A stretch of 64,000 bases of DNA. Origin: Nocardioides agariphilus. GTDB lineage: Bacteria; Actinomycetota; Actinomycetes; Propionibacteriales; Nocardioidaceae. The stretch covers positions 60,816 to 124,815 of the forward strand of contig NZ_JADKPO010000014.1 in assembly GCF_015352445.1 (NCBI RefSeq). Direction: 5' to 3'. A model generated the notes under the pieces. That model saw only the letters and a list, made by a program, of their open reading frames with translations. It did not search any database and was not told the origin of the DNA. The translations under genes were made by a program, and so were the position numbers. This document shows, in pieces, positions 35,068-42,872 of the stretch. Numbering within the stretch: position 1 is the first letter of the stretch; every line of letters starts with the position of its first letter.

Positions 35068-35931
35068 TCACTGGCGGGCTGCGTCGTCTCGTGGCTGAGG
35101 TGTGTCGGCGGCGACGCACACCCGGGGTGCCGCGCCCGAGCACGTCATCGTGATCGGTCCTGATGCGAGCTGGTACCTGTCATCGCCCGAGCCGAGGACG
35201 ACGTATCCCCAGGAGCCCGAGACGATCGCGGCCGCGATCAGGCTCGTCATGAGCCGCGGCCGCCGGGCCAGGACGGAGGTCACCGCCCACAACGCCGCCG
35301 CCGCGATGCCCGCCGCCGCGATCCCCGACAGGACCAGCACCCGCACGTTGAACACCTCGCCCGCCAGGGATCCCGTCACGCCGCCGGTGTCGAAGATCCC
35401 CGGGATCAGGCCCCACGTCGAGGTGACGCCGAGCAGGCACACGCCCACCGCAGCGAGGGGCGCCGCCCACGTCCGGCCCGTCATGACGCCCAGGGCCGCT
35501 CCGAGAGAGACCTGGGCGGCGAGCACGGCCACCGCCTCGACCGCGATCCCCAGGCTCGTCGGCACGGCGGGAACCCCGTGCAGGATGACGACACAGCCGG
35601 CCAGGGCAACGGACGCGAGCACCACCACTGAGGCCTGCCACCAGTGCCACAGCAACGGTGCCACCCAGGCCGCGAAGCCTCGAGACGACGACGAGGCGAC
35701 GTGGTGGAACCCGCTGTCGCGCATCCGGGCGTAGGTCCAGCAGGCCAGGCCCGCCGCCACCGGCCCCACCAAGACGGTGGTGCCGGTGCCCCAGTCGATG
35801 GCCTGTCGCCACGAACCGGCCCATTCCAGACCGCGGTTGAACAGCGCGGCGACCCCGGTGACCAGGAGACTCGCCCACCCGGCCGTCAACGCCCGCCGCG
35901 ACCCGACCCACGCCGTCAAGGTGGGGCTCAC
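35068..35931 (-). CDS. ABC-2-type membrane permease-like protein
   Basis: 287 aa with six or seven hydrophobic helices (SVVVLASVALAGCVVILHGV, LSGIAAAGIAAAALWAVTSVL). It directly follows the ABC ATPase with an ATGA overlap, so it is the probable transmembrane subunit of that exporter. Sequence similarity to characterised permeases is not obvious by eye. A short extracytoplasmic Cys-containing tail (TMTCSGAAPRVCVAADT) ends the protein. Confidence 0.75.
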   Translation of the reverse strand: MSPTLTAWVGSRRALTAGWASLLVTGVAALFNRGLEWAGSWRQAIDWGTGTTVLVGPVAAGLACWTYARMRDSGFHHVASSSSRGFAAWVAPLLWHWWQASVVVLASVALAGCVVILHGVPAVPTSLGIAVEAVAVLAAQVSLGAALGVMTGRTWAAPLAAVGVCLLGVTSTWGLIPGIFDTGGVTGSLAGEVFNVRVLVLSGIAAAGIAAAALWAVTSVLARRPRLMTSLIAAAIVSGSWGYVVLGSGDDRYQLASGPITMTCSGAAPRVCVAADTPQPRDDAARQ

Positions 35932-36686
35932 TTCGGTGACCTCGGGCGTCGCCCCGCGCGGTGCTGGGACAGCAGAGTCAAGAAGGCCACCTCGGCCGAA
36001 CGGTCCGGCCCACCGAACCGCTCGCAGAAGTCCTGGATACCCCCGTGCCAGATGACGGCTCCGTCCTCGAGCACGAGGATGTTGCGGGCCAGGGTGTGGA
36101 CGTCCTCCATCACGTGGCTGCTCACCAAGGCGACGCGGCCATCGGGCACAGCCGCCACCAGGTCACGCATGGCCGCGCGCTGCTCGGGGTCCAGGCCGGT
36201 CGTCGGCTCGTCCAGGAGCAGGAACCCCGGCTCGCCCACCATCGCTTGCGCCAGGCTCAACCGCCGCAGCATGCCGCCCGACAGCGTGTGGACCCGATGC
36301 CTGGCTCGCGCCGACAGGCCGACCGCCTCCAGCGCTGCCCCGGCGAGTGCCTTCGACTCTCGACGACCCACGCCACGCATCCACGCGGCGTACGTGACAC
36401 TCGTCTGCACGCGAAGTTCTCGGGGCAGGCTGTACTCCTGCGGCAGGTAGCCGACCTGGCGCAGGCCCGCGGCGCGACCGTGACCATAGATGTCGCTACC
36501 GGAGACGTGAACCCTCCCCACGGCAGGGCGCAGAGCGCCCGCCAGGTGTCGCATGAGGGTCGACTTGCCGGCCCCGTTGACGCCCACCAGGGCAGTGACC
36601 CCGTCGGTCAGCTGGAGACGCTCCACCTCAAGAGTCCAGCTGCGGCCCCGATAGGTCGATCGCAGTCCCGAGACCCGCACCTCCAT
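35928..36686 (-). CDS. ABC transporter ATP-binding subunit
   Basis: 252 aa. Walker A GVNGAGKS (35-42), Q-loop YLPQEYSLP, signature LSGGM followed by RRLSLAQAMVGEP, Walker B FLLLDEPTTGLDPE and the H-loop in ALVSSHVMEDVH. This layout belongs to DrrA/CcmA-type exporters. ATG 36686 is preferred because GGGGAGGAGGA lies just upstream; an in-frame extension to 36797 lacks such a site. It probably forms a heteromeric exporter with the downstream membrane genes. The substrate is unknown. Confidence 0.92.
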   Translation of the reverse strand: MEVRVSGLRSTYRGRSWTLEVERLQLTDGVTALVGVNGAGKSTLMRHLAGALRPAVGRVHVSGSDIYGHGRAAGLRQVGYLPQEYSLPRELRVQTSVTYAAWMRGVGRRESKALAGAALEAVGLSARARHRVHTLSGGMLRRLSLAQAMVGEPGFLLLDEPTTGLDPEQRAAMRDLVAAVPDGRVALVSSHVMEDVHTLARNILVLEDGAVIWHGGIQDFCERFGGPDRSAEVAFLTLLSQHRAGRRPRSPK

Positions 36687-36913
36687 GACGTCCTCCTCCC
36701 CGCTCAGGAGGTTGAAGGTCTGATAGGGCTCCGGCCGCTCGATCGAGGAGTGCGACCGGGAGAGTCGCCGGTAGTCCATGTCACTGGACGTACTCAACCG
36801 ACTGCTCCCCCCTCGGGCAAGGTCACCTGACCAATCGGTGTCAAGCCCGAGCGGCGAGGAGGCCGGCTACGCCGCGCGTCCAGCGCGATCGTTCTCACGA
36901 ACTGCGACTCACG

Positions 36914-36919
36914 TAGCAT
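36914..36919 (+). promoter_or_regulatory. -10 element of the winged-helix regulator gene
   Basis: TAGCAT is followed by 7 nt and GTG 36927. This favours GTG 36927 over the ATG at 36918, which lies inside the hexamer. Confidence 0.5.
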
Positions 36920-36926
36920 GCTTCCT

Positions 36927-37226
36927 GTGAGCCGGGAGTGGACCTTCTTGTCCAACCACGGCCACGTCCTCGTGTCGTTGGCTCGCGATCCCGAGGCCCG
37001 CATGCGCGACGTCGCCGAGGCCGTGGGGATCACCGAGCGGGCCGTGCAACAGATCGTGCACGACCTGGTGGACGAGGGATACCTGCACAAGTCCAAGACG
37101 GGACGCCGCAACCGCTACCGCGTGGTCGCGGGCGCCCACTTCCGCCATCACCTCGAGGCCGGCCTCACCCTGGGCCCGTTCCTCGAGCTGGTGAACGGGC
37201 CCAGGGGCGGCGCCGACCGGGGGTGA
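36927..37226 (+). CDS. small winged-helix (MarR-like) regulator
   Basis: 99 aa starting VSREWTFLSNHGHVLVSLA. A winged helix spans most of it (RMRDVAEAVGITERAVQQIV, GYLHKSKTGRRNRYRVV). No effector domain is present, so it may act as a simple repressor or DNA-binding co-factor. It is divergent from the ABC exporter operon (240-bp gap) and is a candidate regulator of it. Similar small proteins occur widely in actinobacteria next to transporters. Confidence 0.8.
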   Translation: MSREWTFLSNHGHVLVSLARDPEARMRDVAEAVGITERAVQQIVHDLVDEGYLHKSKTGRRNRYRVVAGAHFRHHLEAGLTLGPFLELVNGPRGGADRG

Positions 37227-37265
37227 GCCACCTCCGCTCCAGGGGTCTTGGTCTCGTGGATGCTT

Positions 37266-38228
37266 TCATCGGCGCTCCGCCTCCGTCGGTCGGGCGGCTG
37301 CCTGTCCAGGCCGTTCGCGGAGCCCACGGGTACGACGCAGACTCAGACCGACCGCCAACGTGAGGCACACGCTGATCGCGGTCAGCGAGAGCCAGATCGG
37401 AACCTTGTACACGTCGAGCAGGAGCATCTTGACGCCGACGAAGACCAAGATGGCCGCGAGGCCGGCCTTGAGGTACACGAAACGATCGATGAGGTCGGCG
37501 AGCAGGAAGTACATGGCCCGCAGCCCGAGGATGGCGAAGGCGTTGCTGGTGAAGACCAGGAACGGCTCCTGGGTGACCGCGAAGATCGCGGGGATGGAGT
37601 CGACGGCAAAGATGATGTCGGTCGTCTCGACCGTGACCAGGACGAAGAACAGCGGGGTGGCCACCCACCTCCCGGCGCGCTTGACCCAGAACTTCTGCCC
37701 GTCGTAGTGCTCGGTGGACGGGACCCGCCTCGTGGCCCAGGCCAGGAGGCGATTGCGTGACAGGTCCATCTCGTCGTTGCGATGGGCGAACATCTTCCAC
37801 CCGGTGACGACCAGGAACGCCCCGAAGACGTACAGGATCCAGGCGAAGCTGCTGATGAGCACCGAGCCACCGGCGATGAAGAGCGCTCGGAACACCAGCG
37901 CCCCGAGCACCCCGTAGAACAGCACGCGGTGCTGGTACTCACGCGGGACCGCGAAGTAGCTGAAGATCAGTGCGAAGACGAAGACGTTGTCGACCGCGAG
38001 GCTCTTCTCGATCAGGTAGCCGGCGAAGTACTCGCCGCCGGCCTCGGCACCGTAGGCCCACCACACCACGGCCCCGAACCCGAGGCCGAGGGTGACCCAC
38101 AGCGCGGACCACGCTGTCGCCTCTTTGACCGAGACCACGTGGGCGGTGCGGTGGGCGAGGAGGTCCACAGCCAGCATCGCGAGAATGACTGCCAGGACCG
38201 CGGCCCAGGCCCACAGGGGAACATCCAT
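37266..38228 (-). CDS. TerC/Alx-family membrane protein, likely manganese exporter
   Basis: 320 aa with about nine helices. Family motifs SLAVDNVFVFALIFSYF and VETTDIIFAVDSIPAIFAV contain paired acidic residues in membrane helices that are thought to bind metal. TerC proteins such as Alx and MeeF/MeeY export Mn2+ or load it onto exported enzymes. ATG 38228 is used because the short upstream extension has no better start signal. The leader holds a yybP-ykoY-like riboswitch, which supports a manganese role. It is divergent from the heliorhodopsin gene. Confidence 0.93.
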   Translation of the reverse strand: MDVPLWAWAAVLAVILAMLAVDLLAHRTAHVVSVKEATAWSALWVTLGLGFGAVVWWAYGAEAGGEYFAGYLIEKSLAVDNVFVFALIFSYFAVPREYQHRVLFYGVLGALVFRALFIAGGSVLISSFAWILYVFGAFLVVTGWKMFAHRNDEMDLSRNRLLAWATRRVPSTEHYDGQKFWVKRAGRWVATPLFFVLVTVETTDIIFAVDSIPAIFAVTQEPFLVFTSNAFAILGLRAMYFLLADLIDRFVYLKAGLAAILVFVGVKMLLLDVYKVPIWLSLTAISVCLTLAVGLSLRRTRGLRERPGQAAARPTEAERR

Positions 38229-38239
38229 CGTTCGAACCT

Positions 38240-38370
38240 CCAACCGGCCCGGTGACGGGCCTGCTTGGAGGTCTCCCCCGCCGCTGCCAGCTGTGGAGCG
38301 GCCGGCGCTCCGGGTTGGAACCGTCCAACCGAACTGACGAAGTCGCCGTGGGTGGGGTACTCCCCTCGTG
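38240..38370 (-). promoter_or_regulatory. yybP-ykoY-like manganese riboswitch (predicted)
   Basis: The leader of the TerC gene, read on the minus strand, contains GAGGGGAGTACCCC (from 38367), then a GC hairpin with CCGGAGCGCCGG, then GGGGGAGACCTCC (38266-38279) and a final GGCCCGTCACCGGGCC hairpin. The paired GGGGAGUA and GGGAGAC elements resemble the two conserved metal-binding loops of the yybP-ykoY class. The last hairpin could be the expression platform. A covariance-model search would decide. Confidence 0.6.
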
Positions 38371-38373
38371 CGC

Positions 38374-38406
38374 TACAGTATTCACGAAGAGTACTTCGTA
38401 TGTCAA
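38374..38406. promoter_or_regulatory. divergent promoter with dyad operator, terC/heliorhodopsin
   Basis: Minus strand: TTGACA (38401-38406) and TACTGT (38375-38380) with a 20-bp spacer, or GAATAC with 17 bp. The spacer contains a perfect dyad ACGAAG-AGTA-CTTCGT (38384-38399). A long spacer with a central dyad is the layout used by MerR-type activators. The plus-strand promoter of heliorhodopsin must overlap the same dyad. Confidence 0.5.
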
Positions 38407-38422
38407 CGAGAGGGATGCCTCC

Positions 38423-39193
38423 ATGAGCAGTGAGGCGAGTGTCGAGACTCGTGCGACCCGGCTACGCCGCGACAACGCGCTGGCGGGCGCGGTGCATCTC
38501 GCGCAGGCGATCGCCGTCCTGGTCCTGGCCACCTCGTTCGCACTGCCGGTGACCGCCACGTACCTGACGGGCCCACCCGGCACCGTGCCAGCGGACCCGG
38601 CCAAGCTGTTCGAGATCCCGACAGGCGCGGCCGTTGCGGGCTTCCTCCTCCTGTCGGCGCTGGCTCACGCCGTGGTCTGCACCCTGTGGTGGCGGCGCTA
38701 CCTCGCCGATCTCAGCCGCAGCCGCAACCCCGCCCGCTGGGTCGAGTACTCGTTGTCGGCGTCGTTGATGATCGTGCTCATCGCCCAGCTGACCGGCATC
38801 TCCGACGTCGCGGCCCTCGTCGCACTGTTCGGCGTCAACGCCTCGATGATCCTCTTCGGCTGGCTGCAGGAGAACTACGAGCAGCCTGGCAGTGGCGGAT
38901 GGCTGCCCTTCGTCTTCGGCTGCCTCGCGGGAATCGTCCCGTGGCTCGCCATCGGCATCTACCTGTTCTCGCCCGGGTCGACCTCTGACGCTGAGGCACC
39001 GGGATTCGTCTACGGGATCTTCGTGTCCCTGTTCGTCTTCTTCAACGTCTTCGCGCTCAACCAGTGGCTGCAGTACCGCGCCCGGGGACGCTGGGCCGAC
39101 TACCTGTTCGGCGAGCGTGTCTACATCGTGCTGAGCCTGGTGGCGAAGTCGGCTCTGGCCTGGCAGGTGTTCGCCGGCACCCTCGCCACCTGA
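38423..39193 (+). CDS. heliorhodopsin
   Basis: A 256-aa seven-helix retinal protein. Helix 3 carries RWVEYSLSASLMIVLIAQLTG with the counter-ion Glu108. Helix 7 carries YIVLSLVAKSALAWQVFAGT with the Schiff-base Lys242. Both match the heliorhodopsin family and differ from type-1 rhodopsins. Heliorhodopsins have the N-terminus in the cytoplasm and are slow-photocycle sensors, not pumps. ATG 38423 follows GAGAGGGA. There is no retinal-synthesis gene in the window, so retinal must come from elsewhere. The gene is alone in its direction until the sigma factor 90 bp later. Confidence 0.95.
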   Translation: MSSEASVETRATRLRRDNALAGAVHLAQAIAVLVLATSFALPVTATYLTGPPGTVPADPAKLFEIPTGAAVAGFLLLSALAHAVVCTLWWRRYLADLSRSRNPARWVEYSLSASLMIVLIAQLTGISDVAALVALFGVNASMILFGWLQENYEQPGSGGWLPFVFGCLAGIVPWLAIGIYLFSPGSTSDAEAPGFVYGIFVSLFVFFNVFALNQWLQYRARGRWADYLFGERVYIVLSLVAKSALAWQVFAGTLAT

Positions 39194-39250
39194 ACGGACG
39201 CGAGCAGGGCGGGGCGGAGCGCGGCCCGAGTCACCGCCGCGCTTCGGCCT

Positions 39251-39279
39251 GGAACCGATGGCGCCCGTTGGATCATCTG
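39251..39279 (+). promoter_or_regulatory. ECF-type promoter of the sigma factor gene
   Basis: GGAACC (39251-39256) and CATCTG (39274-39279) are 17 bp apart, the form of ECF-dependent promoters. The predicted transcription start coincides with the start-codon run GTGATGGTGATG, so the gene is probably autoregulated and leaderless. Confidence 0.6.
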
Positions 39280-39283
39280 CGTA

Positions 39284-39796
39284 GTGATGGTGATGGACCA
39301 CGACGCCGAGTTCAGTGACTACGCCGCCGCGCGCTGGCGCTCTCTTGTGCGCGCTGGCGTTCTGCTCGGCTGCGACGTCATCGAGGCCGAGGACCTCGCA
39401 CAACAGACGCTTCTGCGGTGCTACCTGAAGTGGAGCCACGTCGAGCGGGCTGCCGACCGAGAGGCATATGTCGCGCGACTCCAGCTCAACCTCTTGCGCC
39501 AGAGTCGCCGTCGACGCTGGTGGGGAGAGCGCGCAACCATTGCCCTGCCCGAACGAGCAACAGCGGACGGTACGGCACGCGTTGACGACGCGGATGCGCT
39601 CAGACGCGCGCTCGGTCGACTCTCTGAGCCGCAGCGGCAAGCAGTCGTCCTCCGCTATTACCTCCACTTCACCGAACAGCAGATCGCCGCCGCCACTGGA
39701 GTCGCTCGCGGCACGGTCAAGAGCCGTTTGTCACGGGCGTTGGCCGAACTTGCCGAAGACCCCGACCTGGCGATGCTTCAGGAAGGACGCCCATGA
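39284..39796 (+). CDS. SigE-family ECF RNA polymerase sigma factor
   Basis: 170 aa. Region 2 (YAAARWRSLVRAGVLLGCDV, EAEDLAQQTLLRCYLKW) and region 4 (LGRLSEPQRQAVVLRYYLH, TGVARGTVKSRLSRALAEL) are complete, with no C-terminal extension. Starts GTG 39284, ATG 39287 and ATG 39293 are all in frame; the first fits the promoter. It is co-transcribed with the membrane protein at 39793 (ATGA overlap), its probable anti-sigma factor. Closeness to heliorhodopsin raises the possibility of a light or oxidative stress link, which is unproven. Confidence 0.92.
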   Translation: MMVMDHDAEFSDYAAARWRSLVRAGVLLGCDVIEAEDLAQQTLLRCYLKWSHVERAADREAYVARLQLNLLRQSRRRRWWGERATIALPERATADGTARVDDADALRRALGRLSEPQRQAVVLRYYLHFTEQQIAAATGVARGTVKSRLSRALAELAEDPDLAMLQEGRP

Positions 39797-40866
39797 GCGA
39801 GCAGACCCTCTCCGACCTCCTCAGTCGCTCAGCTGACCACGTACCGGACTCCCAGCCCCCCATCGATGACCTGCTCCGCCGCGGGCATACGGCTCGGCGG
39901 CGGCGCCGCCGCATAGCCGTCGTGGGTGCCGCGTTCGCCAGTCTTCTCGTCGTGGGAACCGTCGCGGCAAGCCTGCGGCCCAGCGAGCACGCCATCCCGC
40001 CCGTTGAGCAGTCCAACGGTGATGGTCAATCGGCTCTGCCCGCACCTCCGGCCGGGATGAAGTGGGTTGGTGTCGGCCGCACCGTCGTCGCCGTCCCACA
40101 AGGTTGGCCAGTGGTGCCGGGTATCTATTGCCAGGGACCGACAGTGCCCTATGTGACCATCACGCAGTGGCAGGTGGCCGTTGGCTGTCCTCCGATGCAG
40201 AGTCCGGATGGAGGATCACCCCCAGAGCAACCTAGCGTCGATGTGGAGGGCAACCCCGCCGGCCGATTCACGGCGCAACTGGCCGGAACCGGAGGATCCC
40301 GCGGTCTCACTCAACAGTCACTCGACGCTTCCCGGACCATGTTGCCGAGCGGCTGGCTCGCTGTCCCGTCGGGCGAGCCCTACGGCGGAGCGGGCACCCC
40401 CACCGTCACCAGCGAGATCACCGCCCTGAGAGCCGCCGGCTTCCACGTCGTGCGCAAGCACGGCGCCCCCGTGGGCCAGTGGCAGCCTGTCACCACCGAT
40501 CCCGAGATCGGAACGCCTGCGCGGCGCGGCAGCACGGTCGTGGTGTACGACCACGGGGCGGTGGCATCCTCGGCAACACTGACGGGGCAGCTCCAGTGGG
40601 TCGGCGGCCCCGCACCGGGCACCTCGGTGGCGCACCCCGGGATCGTGCATGTCGTGAACGCCGACGACTCAGTCGACCAGACGGTCGGAGCCGGTGACGA
40701 CGGGCGGTGGGAGATCTATCTGCCGCCTGGCGCCTACCGCGTGTTGGCGACGTCCCCGGGCTACGGCAGCAGGGCCGGCGACTTCGACGCCTGCTCGGCC
40801 GGCCGGACGGTGACCGTCGGCGCCGGCGAAACGGTCACTGTGGACGTGTTCTGCCAGATGATGTAG
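39793..40866 (+). CDS. single-pass membrane protein, probable anti-sigma partner
   Basis: 357 aa. A cytoplasmic N-terminus of about 35 residues (LSDLLSRSADHVPDSQPPID) leads to a basic stretch and one helix (IAVVGAAFASLLVVGTVAASL). The extracytoplasmic part has a PASTA-like segment (ITALRAAGFHVVRK) and a C-terminal carboxypeptidase-regulatory-like fold (VGAGDDGRWEIYLPPGAYRV). No HXXXCXXC zinc motif is present. Overlap with the ECF sigma gene implies they work together; anti-sigma function is inferred from this layout. Confidence 0.75.
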   Translation: MSEQTLSDLLSRSADHVPDSQPPIDDLLRRGHTARRRRRRIAVVGAAFASLLVVGTVAASLRPSEHAIPPVEQSNGDGQSALPAPPAGMKWVGVGRTVVAVPQGWPVVPGIYCQGPTVPYVTITQWQVAVGCPPMQSPDGGSPPEQPSVDVEGNPAGRFTAQLAGTGGSRGLTQQSLDASRTMLPSGWLAVPSGEPYGGAGTPTVTSEITALRAAGFHVVRKHGAPVGQWQPVTTDPEIGTPARRGSTVVVYDHGAVASSATLTGQLQWVGGPAPGTSVAHPGIVHVVNADDSVDQTVGAGDDGRWEIYLPPGAYRVLATSPGYGSRAGDFDACSAGRTVTVGAGETVTVDVFCQMM

Positions 40867-40886
40867 GAGCGCCTCTCGAAACGGCC

Positions 40887-41303
40887 TCAGACTGTCGAGA
40901 CCTTGACGTCGAACCCGTCGACGAGGAACTCCAGGTCGGCCTTGTCGGCTGTGATCACGACCGACGGGGCCAGCTCGACCGCGGTAGCAGCCACGATGGC
41001 GTCCACGGTGAGGTCGCGCTTCTTGCGTCGGACGTTCTCGGCCCTGGTGCGCAGAGCGCCGGCTCGCATCGCCACACTGTCGGGAAGGTCGACGGTGGGG
41101 ATCTTTCCCAGGACGTGCCAGATCGCGGCATCGGTTGGTGCGCCGGTCGCGACCTCGGCGAGAACCACCGCGGGGATCAGCACCCGGTGATCGGCCTGCT
41201 GTGCCGCGGCCAGTCGCTCGGCCACCCCCTTGCGCTTGTCCACGAGAGCCGAGACCGCTTCAGAGTCGAGGATGAGGACTCGTGCCACCCGGCTCAGCGC
41301 CAC
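40887..41303 (-). CDS. PIN-domain toxin, VapC-like
   Basis: 138 aa. PIN acidic residues are placed in VLILDSEAVSAL, VVLAEVATG, DLTVDAIVAATAVEL and VVITADKADLEFL. The product should be an RNase that cuts tRNA or rRNA when freed from antitoxin. GTG 41303 overlaps the antitoxin stop (41294-41296) by 10 bp; GTG 41288 is an alternative. The gene marks the left end of the accessory segment with three toxin-antitoxin modules. Confidence 0.88.
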   Translation of the reverse strand: MALSRVARVLILDSEAVSALVDKRKGVAERLAAAQQADHRVLIPAVVLAEVATGAPTDAAIWHVLGKIPTVDLPDSVAMRAGALRTRAENVRRKKRDLTVDAIVAATAVELAPSVVITADKADLEFLVDGFDVKVSTV

Positions 41304-41521
41304 TCGTCGACGTACCGAGCGACGGCGTCGGTGTCGAGGGGTCCGTTGACCTCGACCAGTTCGCCGATCAGGTCATCGAGGCCGTCCCGCTCGAGCTGCC
41401 GCCGAAGGGCCAGAGTCGCGTACGCCGAGACCTTTCCTGGCTCCACCCGATCGCGGACGCGGTGAAGCACGTCAGACTCGATCGTGAGACTGACCTTCTC
41501 GAAAGCCCGTTGGCTGGTCAC
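41294..41521 (-). CDS. antitoxin of the VapC-like module
   Basis: 75 aa. The N-terminal part (RAFEKVSLTIESDVLHRVRD) resembles a ribbon-helix-helix DNA-binding domain. The C-terminal acidic tail (LDTDAVARYVDEWR) would bind and neutralise the PIN toxin. GTG 41521 is supported by TAGGAT (41528-41533) 6 nt upstream. Antitoxin before toxin with an overlap is the usual order and allows autoregulation. Confidence 0.8.
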   Translation of the reverse strand: MTSQRAFEKVSLTIESDVLHRVRDRVEPGKVSAYATLALRRQLERDGLDDLIGELVEVNGPLDTDAVARYVDEWR

Positions 41522-41686
41522 CAACCGATCCTACCAACAAGGCGATCCTTCCATCAGCGGACTTAGGTGACCGGACGCAACCCTCAAGAGCATGACCCGC
41601 TCCGCCGGTACTCGTCCACGCACGACATCGAACTCCTCGACGTCGCCACTGACCCGGACGGCCTGCTTGGCCCGGTCCGTGCGTCT

Positions 41687-42118
41687 TCAGCGTCCCGTGG
41701 TGTAGAACTCGCTGAGCCGGGCGATGGCCTCGGCTTTGGTCATGGCGTGCACCTCGGATTCCGGGACGCGCGCTTCCCTCGTGAGCGCCCGGATCACTCC
41801 CAGCGGGATCGCCTCCGTGACCTCTGGGATATGTCCCCGATTGGGCACAGCCTGGTGATGGACGCAGTCCCAGAACTCCTCGGCCGTGACGTACAGCTGG
41901 TCGCGCAGGATGTGGGCCCAGATGCCAGGGCCATAGTCGGTCCGGTCTACGGGGTGGCTGATCCGCGTGTAGAGGACCGAACCGTCAGGGAGCGCGAGCT
42001 CGTAGTTCACGTGATGGGAGCCGCGCTTGCCCGTGGCGCGCTTGCGCTCGGTCCATCCTTCGGTGGTGCAGAAGAGTTCGTGGTCGACACGGGTCGCGGG
42101 CGGTCGCTTCTCGGGCAC
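41687..42118 (-). CDS. cytotoxic translational repressor-type toxin
   Basis: 143 aa starting VPEKRPPATRVDHELFCTTE and containing GSHHVNYELALPDGSVLYTR and DYGPGIWAHILRDQL. I recognise this as the family annotated cytotoxic translational repressor of toxin-antitoxin stability system. The mechanism is not established. GTG 42118 follows the antitoxin stop by 7 bp. Frequent His and basic residues fit an RNA-directed enzyme. It is the second of three toxin-antitoxin modules in 5 kb. Confidence 0.75.
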   Translation of the reverse strand: MPEKRPPATRVDHELFCTTEGWTERKRATGKRGSHHVNYELALPDGSVLYTRISHPVDRTDYGPGIWAHILRDQLYVTAEEFWDCVHHQAVPNRGHIPEVTEAIPLGVIRALTREARVPESEVHAMTKAEAIARLSEFYTTGR

Positions 42119-42125
42119 GCGGGAA

Positions 42126-42539
42126 TCAGGCGAGCAGCCAGTTGCGCAACTGGTCATCCGAGGCGAGTGTGATGATCTGCACCAGGCCCCAGTTGTCGGC
42201 GTGGTTCGGCGCCAGCCGCAGGCGTTCGATCCAAGCCTCGGCATAGTCACGCAGAGCGTCGATCATCTCCTCGACGGCCTCCTCGACCGTGGCTCCGTCG
42301 GCCGCGACCGGAGTACCGGGCAGGTAGATGGACCAGCCATCGCCTTCTGCCACGGCTCGGGCCCCTGAGGGGTGCAGACGGGTCAGGAAGTACACCAGGC
42401 GGTCGGCGTCGACGGCAGCAACACGGCGCGCGTCACGGGTGACGGTGGCTGGACGGCCCTCGTCAGCAGCGTCAAGCAGGTCCTTGAAGTGCTCGCGCGC
42501 CTCGCGGGCGCTGCCATAGTGGATGGTTGCGGTGGCCAT
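42126..42539 (-). CDS. antitoxin partner (Phd/YefM-like N-terminus)
   Basis: 137 aa. The first 50 residues (MATATIHYGSAREAREHFKD, RPATVTRDARRVAAVDADRL) look like a Phd/YefM antitoxin. The rest contains a HicB-like segment (GWSIYLPGTPVAADGATVEE). The long C-terminus is typical of partners of this toxin family. ATG 42539 is followed upstream by a promoter with a repeated GTGTAC operator, so the pair likely represses itself. Confidence 0.75.
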   Translation of the reverse strand: MATATIHYGSAREAREHFKDLLDAADEGRPATVTRDARRVAAVDADRLVYFLTRLHPSGARAVAEGDGWSIYLPGTPVAADGATVEEAVEEMIDALRDYAEAWIERLRLAPNHADNWGLVQIITLASDDQLRNWLLA

Positions 42540-42568
42540 GGTGTGCGTCTCCCGTGCGATCGTGCTTA

Positions 42569-42605
42569 CGTGTACACAGCGTACACACGGACGCGGTTTG
42601 ACCAA
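42569..42605 (-). promoter_or_regulatory. promoter and operator of the second toxin-antitoxin module
   Basis: Minus strand: TTGGTC (42600-42605) and TACGCT (42578-42583) with a 16-bp spacer. The -10 is embedded in a dyad of GTGTACAC and GTACACAC words (42570-42588), a likely site for the antitoxin. Confidence 0.55.
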
Positions 42606-42872
42606 ACTGCTTCCGCTCCACCGTGGGGCCAGGCCGACGATGGGACCAGGTCCGTCGCGCCTTGGCGTGCCAGCGGACACTCTTGGCTTCCGCGCAGTTA
42701 TCCCACCATCGTCGGTTCGGCGATTCCTGACCGGATCGCAACGTGCTGAGACCCCGATTTCACGCTCAAACTCAGCGTGAGGTGCGCGTCGGACCCAAAC
42801 GACATCTTTGGGATACGCCGACCTACATGGCCGGGAGCACATGAGTTAGCACATGGGAGTGGCCGCGGCGGG
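42606..42872. other. 267-bp region without a recognised gene
   Basis: No frame reads like protein and no strong hairpin is visible. It separates the second and third toxin-antitoxin modules and may be remnant DNA of the accessory segment. Confidence 0.4.
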
